Below, piece by piece: positions 1 through 5,688 of a DNA stretch of 5,973 nucleotides (position 1 is its first letter; each line of letters starts with the position of its first letter). Source of the stretch: Ruminococcus sp. (GTDB lineage Bacteria > Bacillota > Clostridia > Oscillospirales > Ruminococcaceae); assembly GCA_003446315.1 (NCBI GenBank), contig DMBA01000057.1, positions 3,455 through 9,427 on the forward strand, in the 5' to 3' direction. A program made the position numbers and the translations under genes. A model generated the notes under the pieces. The model was given only the letters and a program-made list of their open reading frames with translations. It was not told the DNA's origin and searched no databases.

Positions 1-42
1 GAAAATGCATCCGATTCGAAGGAAAGTGCATCCGATTCGGAG
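1..42 (+). repeat. Two tandem 21-bp coding repeats in the cyclophilin linker
   Basis: Bases 1-21 and 22-42 are near-identical 21-bp units sharing the core GCATCCGATTCG (7-18 and 28-39). They encode the heptads ENASDSK and ESASDSE. The array touches the window edge, so the copy number is unknown. It forms an acidic, Ser-rich flexible linker ahead of the catalytic domain and may vary in length between strains by slippage. Confidence 0.85.
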
Positions 43-567
43 ATTGGCGAAAACACATTCATCATCACATTGTATCCGGATATTGCACCGATTACCTGCG
101 AGAACTTTGAAAAGCTCGTGTCTGACGGCTTTTATGACGGTCTGACTTTCCACCGCGTCATGGATGATTTCATGGCACAGGGCGGCGATCCGGAAGGCAC
201 CGGCATGGGCGGCAGCAAGGACACCATCAAGGGTGAGTTCAAGTCCAACGGCGTTGAGAACACATTGTCTCACCAGCGCGGCGTGGTATCCATGGCAAGA
301 AGCATGGATCCGAACAGCGCATCGAGCCAGTTCTTTATTTGCTATACAGACTGCTCGTTCCTGGATGGTGACTATGCAGCATTCGGCGAAGTGACCGAAG
401 GTATGGAAGTTGTTGACGATTTCCTCAAGGTAGAGCGCATTGACAGCGGCTCCGGCGAGAAGTCTTCCCCGACATCTCCGATCACGATGGACAAGGTCAC
501 AATGATCTCCGATGATGAGCAGGGTCATCCGAGAGTGCAGGTTGTCATGAAGGATTTTCTGAAATAA
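1..567 (+). CDS. Cyclophilin-type peptidyl-prolyl cis-trans isomerase, 5' end missing
   Basis: The frame is open from the first base and stops at TAA 565-567, giving 188 visible residues; the start lies upstream of the window. Cyclophilins catalyse cis-trans isomerisation of Xaa-Pro bonds and assist folding. Visible family motifs are the catalytic FHRV block (Arg codon at 154-156), FMAQGGDPEGTGMGG, and SMARSMDPNSASSQFFI followed by FLDGDYAAFGEV. The catalytic domain begins near residue 16 (IGENTFIITLYPDIAP), and the 15 residues before it are a Ser/Asp/Glu-rich linker of two near-identical heptads. Such linkers usually join the domain to a signal peptide or lipobox, so an extracytoplasmic or lipid-anchored location is likely but the anchor is not visible. 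The position of human CypA Trp121 is Phe and that of His126 is Tyr. An internal TTG at 70 is only an in-frame codon within the domain, not a credible start. The gene converges with the leftward operon. The family call is secure; the substrate is unknown. Confidence 0.96.
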   Translation, partial: ENASDSKESASDSEIGENTFIITLYPDIAPITCENFEKLVSDGFYDGLTFHRVMDDFMAQGGDPEGTGMGGSKDTIKGEFKSNGVENTLSHQRGVVSMARSMDPNSASSQFFICYTDCSFLDGDYAAFGEVTEGMEVVDDFLKVERIDSGSGEKSSPTSPITMDKVTMISDDEQGHPRVQVVMKDFLK

Positions 568-585
568 TCAGGATCAAATCTGATT

Positions 586-697
586 GAAAGGGTGCATGCC
601 TGATGTTGGCTTTCAAAAAAGGAACGGTGAAACGCGGTTTTGTGCAGACAAAGCCGCATCCGCCGTGCAGAAAGCCGGCAAAGGCATGCATTTTTTT
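586..697 (+). terminator. Long rod-like hairpin with T-tract; terminator or structured RNA
   Basis: This stretch folds on itself almost end to end. The outer helix pairs 588-600 with 683-695 (core TGCATGCC with GGCATGCA, then G-U and A-U pairs into the T-tract). The second helix pairs 604-614 with 670-680 (11 pairs, two G-U). The third pairs 624-629 with 661-666. The apical helix pairs 634-643 with 648-657 (10 pairs, one G-U) and closes a GCAG loop. Seven T residues follow at 691-697. It begins about 20 nt after the cyclophilin stop, and the leftward operon ends 30 nt beyond it, so it is well placed to end transcription of the cyclophilin gene and perhaps readthrough from the other side. It is much longer than a usual intrinsic terminator, so a stable 3'-end-derived small RNA is an alternative. 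It lacks the GGAA-loop domain expected of 4.5S/SRP RNA. Pairing was done by eye. Confidence 0.6.
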
Positions 698-727
698 GCA
701 GTACCCATGCCGTATCAGGTGCAAAAG

Positions 728-949
728 TCAGCGTGTTTCGTCATCATCCTCTGTATATTCCAGAATATCACCCGGTTGACATTTCAGTGCTTTACAAATC
801 GCATTGAGCGTGGAAAACCGGATCGCACTGACTTTTCCGGTTTTCAGCTTGGAAAGATTGACATTGCTGACACCGACTTTTTCGCTCAGCTCGTTGAGAC
901 TCATTTTCCTGTCCGCCATCACGCGGTCAAGACGCAGAATAATTGCCAT
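728..949 (-). CDS. Small XRE-family (YozG-like) helix-turn-helix regulator
   Basis: This encodes a 73-residue cytoplasmic DNA-binding protein that is almost wholly one Cro/CI-type helix-turn-helix domain. The first HTH helix is around SLNELSEKVGV (residues 17-27) and the recognition helix around SNVNLSKLKTGK (28-39). The conserved tail FSTLNAICKALKCQPGDILEY (45-65) is followed by an acidic end, TEDDDETR. Small regulators of this type are habitually encoded beside DUF2975 membrane proteins, as with yozG and yoaS in Bacillus subtilis, and a DUF2975 gene lies two genes upstream here. I chose ATG at 949 because the protein then starts MAIILRLD, as homologues usually do, and a GAGG lies 6 nt upstream inside the hydrolase stop region. 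A GTG at 961 overlapping that stop would add four residues. It is the last gene of the leftward operon. It may bind the CGATAA motifs at 2573-2676 (inference). Confidence 0.9.
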   Translation of the reverse strand: MAIILRLDRVMADRKMSLNELSEKVGVSNVNLSKLKTGKVSAIRFSTLNAICKALKCQPGDILEYTEDDDETR

Positions 950-957
950 ATCATACC

Positions 958-1995
958 TCACAGATCGTTTTCGAGAAATGTCCGTATTTCACGGCTGACC
1001 GTTTCCGGTTCAACCGCGTGAACATAATGTCCGCAGGAAAGCTGCACGAGCTTTGCGTTGGAAAGTGCAGCAGCATAGTTTTCGTGTATCTGCTGCCATT
1101 TCTGCAAGCCGTTCTCACCCAGCATCATCCCGAATGTATCGGCATCGGCGGAGAGAAGCAGCAATGTCGGGACATCCGGTGCAGGCGCGTCATACAGTGC
1201 GATCATATCGTTGCGCTGCTGTTCCGTCAGGATGCCCTCACGGTACATCGCAGTCTGATAGAATTTGCTGTACCAGTGATAGGTGACGGCTTTGTATTCT
1301 GCGCGTTCTTCATCGGTCAGATCAGGACTTTCGGAAGCGGGAAAGACATTTCCGAAGTTGTAAAGACGGTAACCGCCCATGTCATACTGCCAGAAATTCA
1401 GGAATGCTTCATCGCTGACAGCCTGTTCATATGTCTGCGGTTCGGCATTGTGAATGTCGCCGACCATATAATCGAACTGTTCCGGAACTGCCATATCCAG
1501 CCCGACGATCGCTTCGACTTCTTCCGGATAAAGCTGCGCCCAGCGAATGGCTTCAAGTCCGGATGCGGAGTGCGGGCAGAGGATATACGGCGCCTGAATG
1601 CCGGCATTTTGCAGTGCGGTGCGATCTTGTTCCAGCAGCGTGCTGAGATTGCGTTCGCCGTCTGCATCATCGCTGTAGCCATAGCCGAATTTCTCGATGA
1701 CAACGGTCTTGTATGTGTCGGAGAGCCGGCTGTAAAGCGGCTTGAAATCCCAGACTGCTGCGGGGGTGTTTGCGCCTGCCATGAAAACCAGTGTCTTGTC
1801 GCCGCTGCCTTCGGAATAGATGTTCATGCGTCTGCCGTCTACGGTAACAAATTCGCCCCGTTGCTTCATATGTGCAGCTTCCGCTTTGAGCATATGCCGG
1901 TTGCAGCCGTAGAGTGCGGCGACAAAGGCTGTACACAAAAGCAGAACGGTCAGCAGCAGAACACCGGTGGTTTTCAGCAGTTTCCCTGTTTTCAT
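958..1995 (-). CDS. Membrane-anchored alpha/beta-hydrolase
   Basis: This encodes a 345-residue predicted serine hydrolase of the alpha/beta-hydrolase fold; the substrate is unknown. A basic start (MKTGKLLK) and a hydrophobic segment at about residues 9-28 indicate a single N-terminal membrane anchor with the enzyme outside. AALYGC ending at Cys31 resembles a lipobox, but Tyr at -2 is atypical, so lipidation is uncertain. An oxyanion-loop-like FMAGANTPAAVWDF lies at 71-84. The nucleophile elbow is PHSASG with likely Ser143, in place of the textbook GxSxG. The acid is probably Asp284 or Asp286 (SADAD), and the base His323 or His326 (CGHYVH). ATG at 1995 was chosen because GAGGTGAT at 2000-2007 (reverse strand) is correctly spaced and overlaps the stop of the upstream DUF2975 gene; the longer ORF would run back into that gene. 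The stop at 958-960 lies in the ribosome binding site of the XRE gene, so translation is probably coupled along the operon. Confidence 0.92.
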   Translation of the reverse strand: MKTGKLLKTTGVLLLTVLLLCTAFVAALYGCNRHMLKAEAAHMKQRGEFVTVDGRRMNIYSEGSGDKTLVFMAGANTPAAVWDFKPLYSRLSDTYKTVVIEKFGYGYSDDADGERNLSTLLEQDRTALQNAGIQAPYILCPHSASGLEAIRWAQLYPEEVEAIVGLDMAVPEQFDYMVGDIHNAEPQTYEQAVSDEAFLNFWQYDMGGYRLYNFGNVFPASESPDLTDEERAEYKAVTYHWYSKFYQTAMYREGILTEQQRNDMIALYDAPAPDVPTLLLLSADADTFGMMLGENGLQKWQQIHENYAAALSNAKLVQLSCGHYVHAVEPETVSREIRTFLENDL

Positions 1996-1999
1996 TTGT

Positions 2000-2007
2000 A
2001 TCACCTC
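2000..2007 (-). promoter_or_regulatory. Ribosome binding site fixing the hydrolase start
   Basis: On the - strand the sequence reads TGAGGTGATACAAATG. The TGA stops the DUF2975 frame, and the GAGGTGAT beginning inside it is a near-perfect Shine-Dalgarno sequence four bases before the hydrolase ATG at 1995. This rules out the upstream in-frame starts and implies termination-reinitiation coupling of the two genes. Confidence 0.85.
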
Positions 2008-2479
2008 AGAGTGTTTCATCGGATTCCTGCTGGAGCATTGCGCCGTACCGGATGATATAAGAGATGAACAGGAACAGCAGACCTTCCACAAGTGCCAGCG
2101 GATTGATTATAGAAGCATAACCAAAATCGCCATTGCTGATGCCGGCAGCCGCCACAGAGGGGATCGCAGCATTGAGCAGAAACAGCACGCCGATGATGCG
2201 CACGAGGCGGATATTTCCGGCGGTAAAGGGCATGCCGTTTTTTGCGATGCGGAAGAACAGCACGGCTGCGATCAGCATAATGACAGAATTGATACCGAAT
2301 GTGATGCATTCCCGATACTTCGAATACAGCATCGGCTGCTCCCAGCCTGAACCATATGCGGCGATATTTTTTCCATGTGCAAACAGCAAGCAGAGATCGA
2401 ACACGACAGCAGCCAGACAGAGTACCGTAATAATACCGCTGCCCTTTTTGAGTTTTTTGATGACTTGTTCTTTTTTCAT
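2006..2479 (-). CDS. DUF2975-family four-helix membrane protein
   Basis: This encodes a 157-residue integral membrane protein. Four hydrophobic segments are visible at about residues 15-34, 58-77, 93-112 and 123-144, after a lysine-rich N-terminus (MKKEQVIKKLKKG). Family hallmarks are FRIAKNGMPFTAGNIRLVRIIG between helices 2 and 3 (residues 76-97), LVEGLLFLFISYIIRYG, and the C-terminal GAMLQQESDETL. The biochemical role of DUF2975 is not established; members are commonly encoded with a small XRE regulator and may modulate it at the membrane (inference). ATG at 2479 is preferred because GGAGTG (2486-2491 on the reverse strand) sits six bases upstream; a GTG start at 2488 would lie inside that ribosome binding site. 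It is the first gene of the leftward operon, about 47 nt from the predicted transcription start. It is separated from its expected regulator partner by the hydrolase gene. Confidence 0.9.
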   Translation of the reverse strand: MKKEQVIKKLKKGSGIITVLCLAAVVFDLCLLFAHGKNIAAYGSGWEQPMLYSKYRECITFGINSVIMLIAAVLFFRIAKNGMPFTAGNIRLVRIIGVLFLLNAAIPSVAAAGISNGDFGYASIINPLALVEGLLFLFISYIIRYGAMLQQESDETL

Positions 2480-2532
2480 GATAATCACTCCATAAAGTTA
2501 TTTGCGGAGCCGTTCCTCTCTCCGTTGTGTGT

Positions 2533-2561
2533 AGTATAGCACAAGATTTTATGTTTGTCAA
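2533..2561 (-). promoter_or_regulatory. Sigma-A promoter of the leftward operon
   Basis: On the - strand, TTGACA (2556-2561, perfect -35) is followed by exactly 17 bp and TATACT (2533-2538, -10). TG one base before the -10 makes it an extended -10 promoter as well. Transcription should begin near 2526, leaving a leader of about 47 nt before the DUF2975 ATG. Two CGATTA/CGATAA motifs lie 12-29 bp upstream of the -35 box, where an activator or a distal repressor could act. Confidence 0.88.
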
Positions 2562-2568
2562 TTAGAAT

Positions 2569-2676
2569 TTAACGATTAACGATAAATATTATATGTCTGC
2601 ACAATCCGGCAGGACGGATGAACAGACCCATTTATGCAATTTTCACGATAAATAATTATCGTTTATCGCTAAATCG
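2569..2676. promoter_or_regulatory. Cluster of CGATAA/TTATCG motifs, putative operators
   Basis: The divergent region carries a repeated short motif. TTAACGA occurs twice in tandem (2569-2575, 2576-2582), giving CGATTA at 2573-2578 and CGATAA at 2580-2585. Further right, CGATAA (2646-2651) and TTATCG (2656-2661) form a perfect inverted repeat around ATAA, followed by another TTATCG (2663-2668) and AAATCG (2671-2676). The decamer ACGATAAATA occurs at 2579-2588 and again at 2645-2654. The left cluster flanks the leftward -35 box; the right one abuts the helicase ribosome binding site. This pattern fits a dimeric regulator such as the XRE protein of the neighbouring operon, but the link is inferred. 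A weak rightward -10 (TATTAT, 2587-2592) has no convincing -35. Confidence 0.5.
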
Positions 2677-2683
2677 AGGTGAT
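2676..2683 (+). promoter_or_regulatory. Ribosome binding site fixing the helicase start
   Basis: GAGGTGAT ends three bases before ATG 2687, a strong Shine-Dalgarno sequence for that start. The upstream in-frame ATG at 2618 has no comparable site, and its extra 23 codons run through the CGATAA repeat cluster, so they are almost certainly untranslated leader. The last AAATCG motif shares its final G with this site, so a bound regulator could also hinder expression here. Confidence 0.8.
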
Positions 2684-2686
2684 GAG

Positions 2687-4927
2687 ATGGACGCATTTTC
2701 ACGTTATGCGCCTTTTATACAGGAATATATCTTCCGAAGCGGCTGGCAGAGTCTGCGTGCGGTGCAGGTTGCGGCAGCGGATGCGATTTTCAACAGCGAG
2801 GACAATGTGCTGATCTCCGCATCCACGGCATCCGGCAAGACCGAAGCGGCGTTTTTTCCGGTGCTGACGCTGATGGACGAAAACCCGCCTGCATCGGTCG
2901 GGGCGGTTTACATTGCGCCGCTGAAAGCCCTGATTAACGATCAGTTTACCCGCCTGACCGAGCTTTGTGAGCCGGCGGATATCAAGGTCTGGCGCTGGCA
3001 CGGCGATGTGGGTCAGTCGCAGAAAACGCGGCTGCTGAAACATCCGTCCGGTATTTTGCAGATCACGCCGGAATCGCTGGAAGCACTGATGCTGCATAAG
3101 CATGCGATGATCCCGAAGCTGTTTCACGATCTGCGCTTTGTGATTATAGACGAGGTGCATTCACTTCTGCGCGGCGACCGCGGCGGTCAGACGCTTTGCC
3201 TGATCGAACGGCTATCGGATCTATCCGGTGCAAAACCGCGCAGAATCGGGCTTTCTGCAACGATCGGCAATATTGAACAGGCGGCAGAATATCTGGGAAC
3301 GGGCAGCGGACGCAATACCGTTATTCCGCAGATCGCGCCGCAAAAAACGACATGGCGGCTTTCCATGGAGCATTTTTATGCGATGGATACGCAGGCGGCA
3401 GAGGGCAAGGAGATCGAAGCGGCAGAGCCGTTGGAGCGTGAAACAGACCCCGCGCCAAACCATGCAGATCCCGCATACGGCTATATTTTCTCGCATACAC
3501 GCGGAAAAAAGTGTCTGGTGTTTGTCAATTCCCGTGAGGAGTGCGAGGCGGTGACGACATCGCTGCGGCAGTATTGCGAATGGAATCACGAGCCGGACAG
3601 ATTCCTGATCCATCACGGCAATTTGTCAGCAGCGTTCCGTGAGACAGCGGAAGCGGTGATGAAAGACGAGGAGCAGGTTCTGACGACTGTTACGACCGCA
3701 ACGCTGGAACTCGGCATTGATATCGGCAAGCTGGAGCGTGCGTTTCAGCTTGATGCGCCATTTACGGTGTCATCGTTTTTGCAGCGCATGGGCAGAACCG
3801 GCAGGCGCGGACTGCCGCCGGAAATGTGGTTTGTGATGCGGGAAGAAGAACCCGAAGCGAGAGCCATGCTGCCGTCAACGGTTCCGTGGAAGCTGCTGCA
3901 AGGGATCGCACTGGTGCAGCTTTATGCAGAGGAACACTGGGTCGAACCGCCGAAGCTGGATAAGCTGCCGTTCAGTCTGCTCTATCATCAGACGATGAGC
4001 ACGCTTGCGGCAAACGGCGAAATGACACCCGCGCAGCTTGCGGGCAGAGTGCTCAAATTACAGCCGTTTCACAGAATTACACAGGATGATTACCGTATTC
4101 TGCTGCGGCATCTGATCGACAAAGACCATATTCAGCGCACGGAGCGCGGCGGTCTGATCGCGGGGCTTGCAGGCGAGCGTGTCATCAATAACTATAAGTT
4201 TTACGCGGTTTTTCAGGACAGCGAGGAATTTACGGTGCGGTCGGAATCGCAGGAGATCGGCACGATTGTATCCCCGCCGCCGCCCAGTGAAAAGATTGCG
4301 ATTGCCGGACATGTGTGGGTGGTGGACGAGGTCGATTTTGACCGGCATGTTGTATATTGCACGATGGTGAAAGGCAAAGTGCCGGCGTATTTCGGCGACT
4401 GTCCCGGCGATATCCAGACGAAAATCTTGGAGCGTATGCGGCGCGTTTTGCAAGAAGATACGCAATATCCGTATCTGATGAAAAACGCTGCGGCGCGTCT
4501 GGCACTTGCGCGGAATACGGCTTCTCATTCCGGCGTACTGACGGAGCCGCTGATCTGTCTGGGCGGAGAGATGTGGGCGCTGTTTCCGTGGCTGGGCAGC
4601 TATGCGTTTCTGGCGATGGAGCGCTTCCTGAAGGTGAAATGCGGGCAGAAGCTGCGGCTTCAGGGGCTTGCGCCGTCCCGCCCGTATTTCCTGACGTTTA
4701 AGATGAAAGTCGGGAAAAAGGAATTTTTCCGGATCCTTGCAGAGGAAGCGGAAAAGGCATTTGATCCGCTGGATCTGGTCTATCCGGATGAGATCCCGCT
4801 GTTTGAGAAATATGACGAATATGTCCCGGCGGAGCTTGTGCGCAAGGGCTTTGCTTACGGCATTCTTGCAGTGGATGAGATGCTGGAACGTGTGCGGCAA
4901 TGGGCAGAACAGGAGCTTGCAACATGA
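2687..4927 (+). CDS. Lhr-like DEAD/DEAH-box ATP-dependent helicase
   Basis: This encodes a 746-residue superfamily 2 helicase of the Lhr-like type, expected to use ATP to translocate on or unwind nucleic acid in the cytoplasm. The first RecA domain has the Q-like WQSLRAVQ (20-27), Walker A ASTASGKT (45-52), APLKAL (77-82), TPESLE (127-132), DEVH box (155-158) and SAT (190-192). The second has VFVNS (278-282), TTATLELGIDIG (336-347) and the arginine-finger motif QRMGRTGRRG (366-375). All catalytic residues appear intact. Beyond about residue 400 come a winged-helix-like region and a long C-terminal part (500-746) typical of the Lhr core, with no recognisable nuclease domain. An acidic low-complexity stretch (about 233-262) links the RecA domains. 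It is shorter than full-length proteobacterial Lhr, so it resembles a core-only form. Its stop overlaps the ATPase start by ATGA, so the two are co-translated. A repair role is the default; a defence role is possible but unproven. Confidence 0.93.
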   Translation: MDAFSRYAPFIQEYIFRSGWQSLRAVQVAAADAIFNSEDNVLISASTASGKTEAAFFPVLTLMDENPPASVGAVYIAPLKALINDQFTRLTELCEPADIKVWRWHGDVGQSQKTRLLKHPSGILQITPESLEALMLHKHAMIPKLFHDLRFVIIDEVHSLLRGDRGGQTLCLIERLSDLSGAKPRRIGLSATIGNIEQAAEYLGTGSGRNTVIPQIAPQKTTWRLSMEHFYAMDTQAAEGKEIEAAEPLERETDPAPNHADPAYGYIFSHTRGKKCLVFVNSREECEAVTTSLRQYCEWNHEPDRFLIHHGNLSAAFRETAEAVMKDEEQVLTTVTTATLELGIDIGKLERAFQLDAPFTVSSFLQRMGRTGRRGLPPEMWFVMREEEPEARAMLPSTVPWKLLQGIALVQLYAEEHWVEPPKLDKLPFSLLYHQTMSTLAANGEMTPAQLAGRVLKLQPFHRITQDDYRILLRHLIDKDHIQRTERGGLIAGLAGERVINNYKFYAVFQDSEEFTVRSESQEIGTIVSPPPPSEKIAIAGHVWVVDEVDFDRHVVYCTMVKGKVPAYFGDCPGDIQTKILERMRRVLQEDTQYPYLMKNAAARLALARNTASHSGVLTEPLICLGGEMWALFPWLGSYAFLAMERFLKVKCGQKLRLQGLAPSRPYFLTFKMKVGKKEFFRILAEEAEKAFDPLDLVYPDEIPLFEKYDEYVPAELVRKGFAYGILAVDEMLERVRQWAEQELAT

Positions 4928-5664
4928 TGTATCTTTCAGAGATCCGGATGCTGGAAATGCCGGCAGAAGACACATATCTGCGTGAAATTCCGGCAGTACG
5001 GCAGCTTTTTGCAGAGGGCGGCATCCGGTTTGAAAAGCCGGTGACGTTTCTGGTGGGGGAAAACGGTTCCGGCAAATCTACGCTGCTGGAAGCATTTGCA
5101 GCGGCATACGGGATGAACCCGGAAGGCGGTTCCCGTGACTATGCCTTTGCAACGGATGCAACGCATTCGGCGCTGTACCGTTCCATGCAGATCATTCGGC
5201 GGAATTACCCGCAGGACAGCTATTTTCTGCGTGCGGAGAGCTTTTATAATGTTGCGACATATCTGGAAGAAAGCGGCAGCCTGATGACGCGGTACGGGGG
5301 GAGATCGCTGCATGTGCAGTCGCACGGCGAGGCGTTTTTTACGCTGATGACAGAACGGTTTACCGGAAAAGGCTTGTATTTGCTGGACGAACCGGAAGCG
5401 GCGCTTTCTCCGATGCGGCAAATGAGCATGCTGACGGTGCTGCATGATCTGGTGCAGCGGGATGCACAGTTTGTGATCGCAACGCATTCACCGATCCTGA
5501 CGGCATATCCGGATGCGGAGATCCTGCTTTGCTCGGAAGAAGGCATCACGAAAACGGCGTATCAGGATACGGCGCTTTATCAATTAACAAAACGATTCCT
5601 GATGCATCCGGAGCAGATGCTTCGGCATTTGCTGGACGATGTTCAGGACGGAAAAACGGAATAA
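4924..5664 (+). CDS. ABC-type AAA ATPase (COG3910-like predicted ATPase)
   Basis: This encodes a 246-residue stand-alone ATPase of the ABC/AAA_21 type, with no transmembrane segment or transport partner. Walker A is GENGSGKST (45-53). The signature region is RSLHVQSHGEAFF with SHGE (133-136) replacing LSGGQ. Walker B is LYLLDEPEA (151-159), the D-loop ALSP (160-163) and the switch histidine ATHSP (186-190). The set is complete, so ATP-driven dimerisation is expected. It matches small predicted ATPases of the COG3910 kind by recollection; their role is not established. Related SMC/OLD-type ATPases act on DNA, but no TOPRIM or other nuclease domain is fused here. The start at 4924 was chosen because AGGAG (4911-4915) precedes it by eight bases and ATGA overlaps the helicase stop; a second ATG follows directly. 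Translational coupling suggests a joint function with the helicase. The next gene starts 24 nt downstream with no terminator between. Confidence 0.9.
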   Translation: MMYLSEIRMLEMPAEDTYLREIPAVRQLFAEGGIRFEKPVTFLVGENGSGKSTLLEAFAAAYGMNPEGGSRDYAFATDATHSALYRSMQIIRRNYPQDSYFLRAESFYNVATYLEESGSLMTRYGGRSLHVQSHGEAFFTLMTERFTGKGLYLLDEPEAALSPMRQMSMLTVLHDLVQRDAQFVIATHSPILTAYPDAEILLCSEEGITKTAYQDTALYQLTKRFLMHPEQMLRHLLDDVQDGKTE

Positions 5665-5688
5665 AAAAGGCTGAAAAGGGGTTATTTT

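Noticed and set aside
586..697. Rod-like hairpin as 4.5S/SRP RNA
   Set aside because: Length and rod shape fit, but the conserved GGAA-capped apical domain and its asymmetric loop are missing; the apical loop is GCAG.
584..1021. + strand frame of 145 residues downstream of the cyclophilin gene
   Set aside because: It runs through the hairpin region and antisense to the XRE gene, with no domain and no credible start site.
943..2055. Long + strand open frame (370 residues) opposite the hydrolase gene
   Set aside because: It is antisense to a gene with clear family motifs and a strong ribosome binding site; its product is rich in Cys, His and Phe with no recognisable domain, as expected of a shadow frame.
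2562..2592. Rightward promoter for the helicase using TATTAT at 2587-2592
   Set aside because: No acceptable -35 at 16-18 bp spacing; mentioned only as a weak possibility in the operator entry.
2618..2686. 23-codon N-terminal extension of the helicase from ATG 2618
   Set aside because: No good ribosome binding site there; the extension would cross the CGATAA repeats, while ATG 2687 has GAGGTGAT ideally placed.
4058..4975. Long - strand open frame (305 residues) opposite the 3' half of the helicase
   Set aside because: Basic, His- and Gln-rich, low-order product antisense to a convincing helicase; no ribosome binding site or domain support.
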